Source: Clostridia bacterium (GTDB taxonomy: Bacteria > Bacillota > Clostridia > Oscillospirales > Acutalibacteraceae). Taken from it: DNA of 13,122 bases. Shown here one piece after another: positions 1 through 5,824 of this stretch. Positions within the stretch are counted from its first letter, which is position 1. Each line of letters starts with the position of its first letter. The position numbers and the translations under genes were made by a program. The notes beneath the pieces are model-generated. The model made no database searches and was not told the origin of the DNA. It worked only from the letters and a program-made list of their open reading frames with translations. Where the stretch lies: the NCBI GenBank assembly GCA_900770255.1, contig CAAGJN010000060.1, positions 1 to 13,122 of the forward strand. Direction: 5' to 3'.

Positions 1-60
1 TGCGGTGCATCCGCAGCAAGGATAGCCGCAACAGGTTATTATTCATTGCGACAATAAGTT

Positions 61-89
61 ATTTTAACAGTATTTCTGTGGTTTGTCAA
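61..89 (-). promoter_or_regulatory. Candidate leftward promoter for a gene beyond the left edge
   Basis: On the minus strand a perfect TTGACA (89 to 84) is followed after 17 bases by TAAAAT (66 to 61), one mismatch from TATAAT. This fits a sigma-A promoter firing leftward, with transcription expected to start near 54. The driven gene is not in the window. The arrangement is divergent to the TetR-type gene at 213, a common layout for a local regulator and its target. No transcript evidence is available, and short hexamers can occur by chance in this AT-rich stretch. Confidence 0.45.
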
Positions 90-123
90 CATATTTTTTA
101 CAGGCGAAAATACCCGCGGGGAC

Positions 124-152
124 TTGTCAATTTTACCCATTGGTGGTATATT
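124..152 (+). promoter_or_regulatory. Candidate promoter of the TetR-type regulator gene
   Basis: TTGTCA (124-129) and TATATT (147-152) each match the sigma-A consensus at five of six positions and are separated by exactly 17 bases. Transcription would start near 159, giving a leader of about 54 bases before the ATG at 213. The -35 sits in a TTGTCAA copy that also occurs at 83-89, where the opposite strand provides the -35 of the leftward promoter. An 8-bp palindrome, CCCGCGGG (113-120), lies between the two promoters and could be part of an operator. Confidence 0.55.
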
Positions 153-212
153 TTATATGTATCGTGCCCAATAGGGAATAATATATATCAGGTAAGATTG
201 CAGGTGATTTTT

Positions 213-791
213 ATGGCAAACCCGGCAACCGGAAAAGCAGCGCACAACCGGCGCACGGCATACACAAAAGCTGCTATACGCCGCACCTTCTTTGAGCTGC
301 TCGAGGAAAAGAACTTCGACAGGATCAGCGTGCGCGAGATTTGTCAGCGCGCCGACATAAACCGAAGCACATTTTACCGGCACTATGACGACATAAACGC
401 TCTGATGAGCAGCATTGAGGCTGAATTTGCCGCCGACATCGACCGTCAAATCGAGTCTATAAATCCCGAGACCTTCGACGCGGTCATAGTAGGTATGTTC
501 GACATCGTCAAGACAAACTCGGATCTCTGCCGTTACATGATCAAATGCGGGCTCAGCAAAGAGTTTCTTGACTCCATGTTCACAAAGCTCTACGACAGTA
601 CATATATAAAATGGAAGCGATACTTCCCCGGGATCACCGACAAGCAGTTTCGCTGGATGTATATAATGTTTTTTAACGGCATGTTTGGCGTTATCGCCGA
701 GTGGATCCGCTCCGGCTTTGAGGAGGATCCCGAGAAAATTGTCGCTTTCACTACAAGCATATATTTCAACGGCTTTAGAAAATATTTTTGA
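213..791 (+). CDS. TetR/AcrR family transcriptional regulator
   Basis: A 192-residue protein with the TetR architecture: an N-terminal helical DNA-binding domain (about residues 16-64) and an all-helical ligand/dimer domain. The helix-turn-helix is clear around residues 38-64, ending in the family signature RSTFYRHYDD. The C-terminal half (FFNGMFGVIAEWIRSG, then a final amphipathic helix) resembles the C-terminal domain of regulators related to the dihydroxyacetone kinase regulator; that subfamily is my inference. I chose the ATG at 213 because AGGTG lies 6 bases upstream. A longer reading from a GTG at 78 would run through the promoter and give an N-terminus unlike the family. It likely represses the leftward gene beyond the window edge, its own promoter, or the downstream E2-like gene. 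The ligand is unknown. Confidence 0.88.
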   Translation: MANPATGKAAHNRRTAYTKAAIRRTFFELLEEKNFDRISVREICQRADINRSTFYRHYDDINALMSSIEAEFAADIDRQIESINPETFDAVIVGMFDIVKTNSDLCRYMIKCGLSKEFLDSMFTKLYDSTYIKWKRYFPGITDKQFRWMYIMFFNGMFGVIAEWIRSGFEEDPEKIVAFTTSIYFNGFRKYF

Positions 792-807
792 TTTGTTAAT
801 ATTTTTT
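779..807 (+). terminator. Weak AT-only hairpin at the end of the regulator gene
   Basis: AAAATATT (779-786) and AATATTTT (798-805) are perfect inverted copies with an 11-base loop, and the right arm runs into a T6 tract. The left arm overlaps the last codons and the TGA stop. With no G-C pairs it would be a poor terminator, so partial readthrough into the E2-like gene is plausible. Confidence 0.3.
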
Positions 808-863
808 AGCGACAGGCATCTCAATATATGTCGTTTTCCGGACATACTGCCATATACTGTTTC

Positions 864-893
864 TTGTTTTTGACCTTCCAAGCACGGTATACT
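864..893 (+). promoter_or_regulatory. Possible promoter of the E2-like gene
   Basis: TATACT (888-893) matches the -10 consensus at five of six positions. TTGTTT (864-869), 18 bases upstream, is a weak -35 with four matches. A second TATACT lies at 853-858 without a convincing -35. Transcription from the first would start near 900, leaving about 40 bases before the preferred GTG start. The 125-base gap to the regulator gene allows a separate promoter. Confidence 0.35.
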
Positions 894-940
894 TTCATTA
901 GACGCAGCTCCAGGCTGTGACAATGAAAGGGGTTTCGGAA

Positions 941-1858
941 GTGAAACAGTCGCTCACCGTCAGAAGATCCGAGCATTTCGGCATAAACAGAAAGATAATA
1001 GCAAACATGACCGCCCAGAGCTGGCACGACATCCCGCATGTCGTCGTGACTGATGAGCCCGAGGTGTCGGAATTTCTGAAAGTCTTTAAAATGATAAACG
1101 AAGGGCGCAGCATGGAAGAGAAGATCTCTCTCAACGCCGCCCTTTTAAAAGTTATCACCGAGGCGCTCAAGAAGTGCCCCGCGATGAACGCACACATAGA
1201 ATTTAAGCCTCGGCTCGTACGCGGCTGCGTAACCGAATTTGACGAGATAAACATCTCCATGCCCATGCTGCTCGACTCAGGCGAGATGATGACGGTCAAC
1301 CTGCACAACATGCAGGACAAGAGTCTGACCGATATCCGCGACACGCTCTCCGACGTCCGGCGCAGAGCGAAAAACTCGAATATGTCCCAGGTTATGTATG
1401 ACGTCTCGCTCGCCGATTCGCTGCACAATCTTTCGAAGGGCAAGGTCATGCAGACCGTCATGCGTCTCATCGGCTCAAAGACCGGCAAGCACAGAATTAA
1501 GACTCTGTCGGGCAAGAGCAAGCAGGATTATTACGACATTCCCGAGTGCGACAGGCTCACCCGCCACGATATCGAGCAGGGCACGATAACCGTGTCGAAC
1601 CTCGGCTCACTATACAAGGACTGGGACGGGATTTGCTCGCTGCTTGAGATAATTCCGCCGCAGGTTGCCGCTGTAGGAGTCGGCGCGCCGCGCGACGCGG
1701 CGATAGCAAACCCCGACGGCACCGTGACCGCCGGCAAGAAGCTCGTTTTCACGGTTGTTTTTGACCACCGCGCTCTCGACATGGGCGACGTTGTCCCCTT
1801 TCTCAAGGCGATAGACGAAACCTTCAGGCATCCGGAGATTCTTGAAAGTTGGATATAA
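941..1858 (+). CDS. Stand-alone E2-type acyltransferase-fold protein (2-oxoacid dehydrogenase E2 catalytic-domain family)
   Basis: A 305-residue protein covering essentially only the chloramphenicol-acetyltransferase-like catalytic domain of E2 enzymes. There is no N-terminal lipoyl domain and no recognisable peripheral-subunit-binding domain. Family landmarks are the N-terminal RKIIANMTAQSWHDIPHVVV, the TITVSNLGSL segment (residues 216-224), the PPQVAAVGVG strand (239-248) and the active-site region DHRALD (275-280). His276 and Asp280 match the catalytic HxxxD, but the Gly that normally follows Asp is Met281. A helical, basic stretch at about 143-210 is longer than I expect in typical E2s. 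GTG at 941 is preferred because AAAGGGG (926-932) lies 8 bases upstream; the in-frame GTG 917 and ATG 923 lack a site. No E1, E3 or lipoylation gene is nearby, so a pyruvate-dehydrogenase role is unlikely. An unknown acyl transfer, or a non-catalytic role, is possible. Confidence 0.82.
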   Translation: MKQSLTVRRSEHFGINRKIIANMTAQSWHDIPHVVVTDEPEVSEFLKVFKMINEGRSMEEKISLNAALLKVITEALKKCPAMNAHIEFKPRLVRGCVTEFDEINISMPMLLDSGEMMTVNLHNMQDKSLTDIRDTLSDVRRRAKNSNMSQVMYDVSLADSLHNLSKGKVMQTVMRLIGSKTGKHRIKTLSGKSKQDYYDIPECDRLTRHDIEQGTITVSNLGSLYKDWDGICSLLEIIPPQVAAVGVGAPRDAAIANPDGTVTAGKKLVFTVVFDHRALDMGDVVPFLKAIDETFRHPEILESWI

Positions 1859-1874
1859 AGTGAAAATTGACAAT

Positions 1875-1913
1875 CGGCTGTGTAAAGTTATTTAGCTTTA
1901 CGCAGCCGTTTTT
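1875..1913 (+). terminator. Intrinsic terminator after the E2-like gene
   Basis: A 13-base stem (1875-1887 with 1896-1908) has a single T-G wobble, an 8-base loop and a following T5 run (1909-1913). It starts 16 bases past the stop codon of the E2-like gene. The GC-rich stem base and T-run are the classic Rho-independent form on the plus strand. Confidence 0.85.
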
Positions 1914-1974
1914 ATCGGCGCGCACGGTCGTGTTTTGTGCCGAGAGCAGCCGCCGGCAGCCCTGACTATCAAAT

Positions 1975-2009
1975 AAAACGCTGAAAAAGTTAGATTTTTC
2001 AACGTTTTT
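1975..2009. terminator. AT-rich hairpin, possible bidirectional terminator
   Basis: Fourteen-base arms at 1975-1988 and 1995-2008 pair with one C-A mismatch around a 6-base loop (GTTAGA). A-runs on the left and T-runs on the right mean both strands end the stem in T's. It lies between two stronger terminators in the convergent region, so it may be a backup for either direction or a remnant. Confidence 0.45.
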
Positions 2010-2062
2010 GTCTGATTCCTTTTTCTCCCGTGCCCGGCAGAGTTGCAGGGGAACCACAAATG

Positions 2063-2103
2063 AAAAAGGAGGTCTGTAAAGTTATATAACTTTACAGACC
2101 TCC
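2063..2103 (-). terminator. Intrinsic terminator of the Rnf operon built on a perfect 36-bp palindrome
   Basis: Positions 2068-2103 are identical to their own reverse complement: two 18-base arms with no spacer, beginning GGAGGTCTG and ending CAGACCTCC. On the minus strand the hairpin is followed directly by T5 (2067 to 2063) and starts 11 bases after the rnfB stop. That makes it an intrinsic terminator for the leftward operon. On the plus strand no good T-run follows. Its core TGTAAAGTTAT (2075-2085) recurs in the E2-gene terminator at 1881-1891. Confidence 0.88.
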
Positions 2104-2114
2104 GGCTTATTTTA

Positions 2115-2945
2115 TCAGTCTACCTTCGCCGAGGTTATCTTGGCGCCGGGTTTGATTACATCGATGCACTTGACCGGGCAAACCTCGTGGCACTTGCCGC
2201 AGCCGACGCACTTTTCAAAATCAACCTTCGCGCAGAAGTTCTCGACCGCAACCGCACCGTATTCACACGCCTTGACACAGCGCATACAGCCGATACAGCC
2301 TGTCTTGCACTGCTTTCTCGTCTCGGCTCCCTTAGCGTGGTCGTTGCACATGACGGCGGCCTTTGCCTCATTCAGCGGCATCATCTCGATGATACCCTTG
2401 GGGCAGGTATTAACGCACATTTTACATGCGTGGCATGCGAGCGGATTTATCCTTGCGACGCCGTCGCAGATATGGATCGCGTCATACTGGCAGGCCTCAA
2501 TGCAATCGCCGAAGCCGATGCAGCCGTATATGCAATCCTTCGGACCGCCAAAGAGCTGAGAGGCCATCTTGCAGCTTTTTACTCCGACGTAGTTGAGCTT
2601 GGTGTCCGTATTGTGCATATTGCCCTGGCAGAGCACAACGGCGGTCATAGGGGCGACGTCGCCGGCCGCGAGACCCGTTATTTTCGCGAGCGTCCGGCTC
2701 ACCTCCGCGCCGCCGGGGGCGCAGCGTCCCGTATCCGTTGTCTTGCCTTGCGAGAGCGCAGCGGCATAGCCGGAGCAGCCCGAAAATCCGCACGCGCCGC
2801 AGTTTGCGCCAGGCAGAGCCGCCTGTATCTCCTCCGCCTTCTCATCAACCGGCACCGCCATGACCTTCGAGGCCACGGCGAGACCGAGTCCGGCGATAAG
2901 GCCGATGACCGAGACGATGATAACTGCAATTAAAATAGGTGTCAT
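2115..2945 (-). CDS. rnfB: Rnf complex subunit RnfB, multi-cluster ferredoxin-type protein
   Basis: A 276-residue protein that receives electrons from reduced ferredoxin and passes them into the membrane complex. Residues 4-28 form the N-terminal membrane anchor. A Fe4S4 domain follows with Cys49, Cys52, Cys57 and Cys75 (PGANCGACGFSGC). A middle region has Cys106, Cys125, Cys138, Cys142, Cys148 and Cys152, and then come three regular CxxCxxCxxxC sets at 171-181, 217-227 and 246-256. Several [4Fe-4S] clusters are therefore expected, as in clostridial RnfB; their exact number cannot be fixed from sequence. It is the last gene of the operon, 18 bases after rnfA, with AAAGGA upstream of the ATG, and is followed by a strong terminator. 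Confidence 0.96.
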   Translation of the reverse strand: MTPILIAVIIVSVIGLIAGLGLAVASKVMAVPVDEKAEEIQAALPGANCGACGFSGCSGYAAALSQGKTTDTGRCAPGGAEVSRTLAKITGLAAGDVAPMTAVVLCQGNMHNTDTKLNYVGVKSCKMASQLFGGPKDCIYGCIGFGDCIEACQYDAIHICDGVARINPLACHACKMCVNTCPKGIIEMMPLNEAKAAVMCNDHAKGAETRKQCKTGCIGCMRCVKACEYGAVAVENFCAKVDFEKCVGCGKCHEVCPVKCIDVIKPGAKITSAKVD

Positions 2946-2963
2946 AAGTTATCCCGTCCTTTC

Positions 2964-3554
2964 TCAACCGAATATACCGTCAACAACACCCGAGAAGCCG
3001 AGGAACGACACTGAGGTGAGCGAAGCGGCGATAAGCGTTATCGGCAGTCCCTGCAAAAATTTGGGCACATCGCAACTCTCGAGGCGCTCCCTGACGCCCG
3101 CAAACATGACCATTGCGAGCATGAAGCCGAGGCCGCCGCCGAGTGAACGCATAATTGACTGGCCGAAGTTGTAGTTGTTCTCAACATTGATGAGCACGAC
3201 GCCGAGCACGGCGCAGTTTGTGGTGATCAGCGGAAGATATATACCCAGAGCGTTATAGAGCGCCGGTATATATTTCTTGAGAATTATCTCGACAAGCTGA
3301 ACAAGCGCGGCGATAACGAGAATGAACACGACCGTCTGAAGATACTCGAGGTCAAAGCGCACGAGCAGTCCCTGATTGATCGGATATGTGACGGCAGTCG
3401 CGAGCACCATAACGAAGATGACGGCGGCGCTCATGCCGACGGCCGTGTTGAGTTTTTTGGAAACGCCGAGGAACGGGCAGATGCCGAGGAACTTTGCAAG
3501 CACAAAGTTTTCGGTGAGTATTCCTGTAAGGAGGATAGAAAGCATTATTTTCAT
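2964..3554 (-). CDS. rnfA: Rnf complex membrane subunit RnfA
   Basis: A 196-residue integral membrane protein with about six transmembrane segments, homologous to RnfE and NqrE. The half-membrane cysteine motifs are present: Cys26 in LGICPFLG and Cys114 in PLITTNCAVLG. In the family these pair with the equivalent cysteines of RnfE to hold a [2Fe-2S] cluster within the membrane. The start overlaps the rnfE stop by one base (TAATG). Its ribosome binding site (AAGGAGGAG) lies inside the last codons of rnfE, so translation is probably coupled and the two subunits made in equal amounts. Length is normal for the family. Confidence 0.96.
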   Translation of the reverse strand: MKIMLSILLTGILTENFVLAKFLGICPFLGVSKKLNTAVGMSAAVIFVMVLATAVTYPINQGLLVRFDLEYLQTVVFILVIAALVQLVEIILKKYIPALYNALGIYLPLITTNCAVLGVVLINVENNYNFGQSIMRSLGGGLGFMLAMVMFAGVRERLESCDVPKFLQGLPITLIAASLTSVSFLGFSGVVDGIFG

Positions 3555-4261
3555 TATTTTGTCTCCTCCTTGATATCAATTTTCTCTGTCTCTGCGCGAA
3601 GCGAGCAGGAGGCCGCCATCGGACATGCCTCACAGCCCTTGAGCTCAGCCTTTGAAAGGCCCTTCTTATCGGCGAGCTTGTTGGCGCACGCCATCAGGAT
3701 GCCGAACACGAAGAAGCCTCCGGGAGGCAGGATAAAGATGATCATGGGGCTGATCGATTCGGGGATAATCTGGAAGCCGGAGATAGCGCCCGTACCGAGC
3801 AGCTCTCTGACAGCGCCCATAAGCAGCAGCGCCGCCGTAAAGCCGACGCCCATGCCGATGCCGTCAACAGCGGAGGCTGCCACGGAGTTTTTGCAGGCGA
3901 ATGCCTCGGCTCTGCCGAGAATGATGCAGTTGACAACGATCAGCGGCAGATAGACTCCGAGCTGTTCATCGATCTGCGGAACAAACGCCTTGACAAGCAT
4001 CTGGACGACCGTAACGAACGAGGCGATTATAACAATATATGCGGGGATCCTGACCTTCTGCGGAATCACCTTTTTGAGCGCGGAGATCACGATATTGGAG
4101 CACACGAGAACGATCGACGTCGCGATACCCATACCGAGCGCGCTCTCCACGGAGGTCGAGGTCGCAAGCGTGGGGCATGTGCCGAGCACCAGACGCAGCA
4201 CGGGGTTCTCAACTAAAATGCCCTTTGAAAATTCATGGAAGAGACTCTTTTTCTTTGCCAT
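3554..4261 (-). CDS. rnfE: Rnf complex membrane subunit RnfE with a cysteine-bearing C-terminal tail
   Basis: A 235-residue paralogue of RnfA with about six membrane segments. Cys29 (LGTCPTLA) and Cys112 (LIVVNCIILG) are the expected ligands for the [2Fe-2S] cluster shared with RnfA. After the last membrane helix the protein continues about 35 residues into a charged tail containing CEACPMAASC (Cys210, Cys213, Cys219), making it longer than the roughly 200-residue form I know from proteobacterial RnfE. Similar tails may exist in other Clostridia; I cannot check here. The start is one base after the rnfG stop, with AAGGAGG embedded in the rnfG 3' end. Confidence 0.96.
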   Translation of the reverse strand: MAKKKSLFHEFSKGILVENPVLRLVLGTCPTLATSTSVESALGMGIATSIVLVCSNIVISALKKVIPQKVRIPAYIVIIASFVTVVQMLVKAFVPQIDEQLGVYLPLIVVNCIILGRAEAFACKNSVAASAVDGIGMGVGFTAALLLMGAVRELLGTGAISGFQIIPESISPMIIFILPPGGFFVFGILMACANKLADKKGLSKAELKGCEACPMAASCSLRAETEKIDIKEETK

Positions 4262-4262
4262 T

Positions 4263-4826
4263 TTACGCCGCCTCCTTTAAGTTGGAATCGTAAAAGCTCA
4301 GCGCCTCATTGACAGCTTCGGTAACAGCCTTTGAGGTTATCGTAGCGCCCGTGAGCGCCTGTATCTCATTGCCGGAAGCGCTGTTCTTGTTGACGCCGAT
4401 ATCCTTGACCTTGCCGACATACTGATTGAGGAAATCCTCTTTCTGAGCGTTCATGCCGAGGCCGGCCGTCTCGTTGAGCTCGAGCGGAGAAACGCCTGTG
4501 ACTCCGCCGTCTTTATCGACGCCGGTCATTATTTTAACGTCGCCGCCGTAGCCCTTGGATACCGTGACAAATACATAGCCGATAATGTTGCCGCTGCTGT
4601 CCATGCCCGCGGTATAGGTACCCGCGCTGTCGGGAATATTCTTTGTCTCGCCGAAGGACACCGCGTCGGGCATCACCTTCTGCCTTGTATCAAGCTCAGT
4701 CTGAACCGCGCGCTCGGCGATTTTGGGAGCCGTGACCTTGTTTGTGAAAGCAAGAACCGTAGTGGCTATCAGGCAGATCAGAAACAGAGCGACTGTCGGG
4801 ACGGCAAATTCCTTGAAATTCTTCAT
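4263..4826 (-). CDS. rnfG: Rnf complex FMN-binding subunit RnfG
   Basis: A 187-residue subunit anchored by one N-terminal helix (about 8-27), with an extracytoplasmic FMN-binding domain. The flavinylation motif is TGAT at 159-162, in ALTGATITSKAV. By family knowledge Thr162 carries FMN through a phosphoester bond installed by ApbE, whose gene heads this operon. Other domain landmarks are KGYGGDV (91-97) and ELNETAGLG (116-124), the counterpart of the usual ETPGLG. ATG overlaps the rnfD stop as ATGA, so translation is coupled. Length is usual for clostridial RnfG. Confidence 0.96.
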   Translation of the reverse strand: MKNFKEFAVPTVALFLICLIATTVLAFTNKVTAPKIAERAVQTELDTRQKVMPDAVSFGETKNIPDSAGTYTAGMDSSGNIIGYVFVTVSKGYGGDVKIMTGVDKDGGVTGVSPLELNETAGLGMNAQKEDFLNQYVGKVKDIGVNKNSASGNEIQALTGATITSKAVTEAVNEALSFYDSNLKEAA

Positions 4827-5824
4827 GCCTTCTCAGCCCCCTTTTCTTTTTTCTCCTTGACTGCACCGAACGGCTTGGGAGTCGTAAGGTGCTCTATATG
4901 AGGAACAAAGATATTCATGAGAATTATCGAGAAGGACACGCCCTCGGGCAGGGAGCCGAAAAGCCTGATGAACGAAGTCAGCAGACCGCAGCCGATGCCG
5001 AAGATTATCCTGCCCTTGAGGTTGATCGGCGAGGTGGTGTAGTCGGTCGCCATGAAGAACGCGCCGAGCATAAGGCCGCCGCTCAGGAGCTGATAAGCGA
5101 CGAACTGAAGGTTGCCCTTGCCTGCGATGAGCATGACGACGGCGACCGTACCGATAAACGACAGCGGGATCGCGGGAGAGATGATCTTTCTTATCATCAG
5201 ATAGACACCGCCGATAATGATAGCCACAGCGCAGGTCTCGCCGAGGCTTCCGCCGCGCACGCCGATAAACATTTCTAACAGGCTCGGGAGCTCGTCTGAG
5301 AGCTCGCCGCTCTTTGTCATCATCGTCAGCGGAGTGGCGGTAGTGACCGTCTCAGCCGTCTTATCGAGCCAGGACAGAGGCTTTATCCAAGTCGTCATGG
5401 CCGTCGGGAACGAGACCATGAGAATTATTCTGCCGGTTATCGCGGGGTTTACAAAGTTCTGTCCGATTCCGCCGAAGAACTGCTTGACTACGACTATCGC
5501 AACAACGGAACCGATAGCGGCCTGCCACAGAGGGATGGATACGGGCAGATTGAACGCAAGCAGAAGACCGGTCACAACGGCGCTCAGATCATTGAGCGTA
5601 TTGTGCTTCTTCATTATCTTGCGGGATATGTATTCAGAGAGCACGCAGGTGCCGACAGTCACGAGACATACGAGCAGCACACGCGGTCCGAAAAGCCATA
5701 TCGAAGCGGCGAGCGCAGGGAGCAGCGCGATAATGACGTTGAGCATTATCCCTGTCACCGTCTGCGCCGAACGCACATGGGGAGAGGCGCTGACTGTGAG
5801 TTTCTTTTTAGTCATTTCAGGCAT
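4823..5824 (-). CDS. rnfD: Rnf complex membrane subunit RnfD
   Basis: A 333-residue polytopic membrane protein related to NqrB, part of the ion-translocating core. Landmarks include SPHVRSAQTVTGIM near the N-terminus, GGIGQNFVNPAITGR (118-132) and MATDYTTSPI (258-267). The loop TTATPLTMM at 161-169 aligns with the SGATPL flavinylation site, so Thr164 is the expected covalent FMN acceptor; the usual Gly two residues before the Thr is Thr here. The gene overlaps rnfC by 8 bases. ATG 5824 and the in-frame ATG 5815 are both usable with the same GAGGAG; I keep the longer one. The C-terminus is lysine/glutamate rich, as often in cytoplasmic tails. Confidence 0.95.
   Translation of the reverse strand: MPEMTKKKLTVSASPHVRSAQTVTGIMLNVIIALLPALAASIWLFGPRVLLVCLVTVGTCVLSEYISRKIMKKHNTLNDLSAVVTGLLLAFNLPVSIPLWQAAIGSVVAIVVVKQFFGGIGQNFVNPAITGRIILMVSFPTAMTTWIKPLSWLDKTAETVTTATPLTMMTKSGELSDELPSLLEMFIGVRGGSLGETCAVAIIIGGVYLMIRKIISPAIPLSFIGTVAVVMLIAGKGNLQFVAYQLLSGGLMLGAFFMATDYTTSPINLKGRIIFGIGCGLLTSFIRLFGSLPEGVSFSIILMNIFVPHIEHLTTPKPFGAVKEKKEKGAEKA

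Noticed and set aside
1..15. Short inverted repeat TGCGG-N5-CCGCA at the left edge.
   Set aside because: Only five base pairs and no context beyond the edge, so it cannot be separated from chance.
1..46. Minus-strand reading frame starting with ATG at 46 and open to the left edge, starting MNNNLLRLSLL.
   Set aside because: Only 15 codons are visible, there is no ribosome binding site, and it would leave a leader of about 8 bases after the proposed promoter. The real leftward gene may begin beyond the window.
78..212. Upstream extension of the TetR-type protein from a GTG at 78.
   Set aside because: It would translate through the promoter and add 45 residues unlike the family; ATG 213 has a good ribosome binding site.
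153..923. A 256-codon minus-strand frame opposite the TetR-type gene.
   Set aside because: It is antisense to a well-supported regulator, lacks a ribosome binding site and shows no family features.
1824..2057. A 77-codon minus-strand frame in the convergent intergenic region.
   Set aside because: It crosses two terminator hairpins, has no ribosome binding site and no recognisable domain, and ends inside the E2-like gene.
2187..2933. A 248-codon plus-strand frame opposite rnfB.
   Set aside because: rnfB is certain from its cysteine motifs. The opposite frame is an artefact of GC-rich codon bias, with many Arg/Ala/His residues and no domain.
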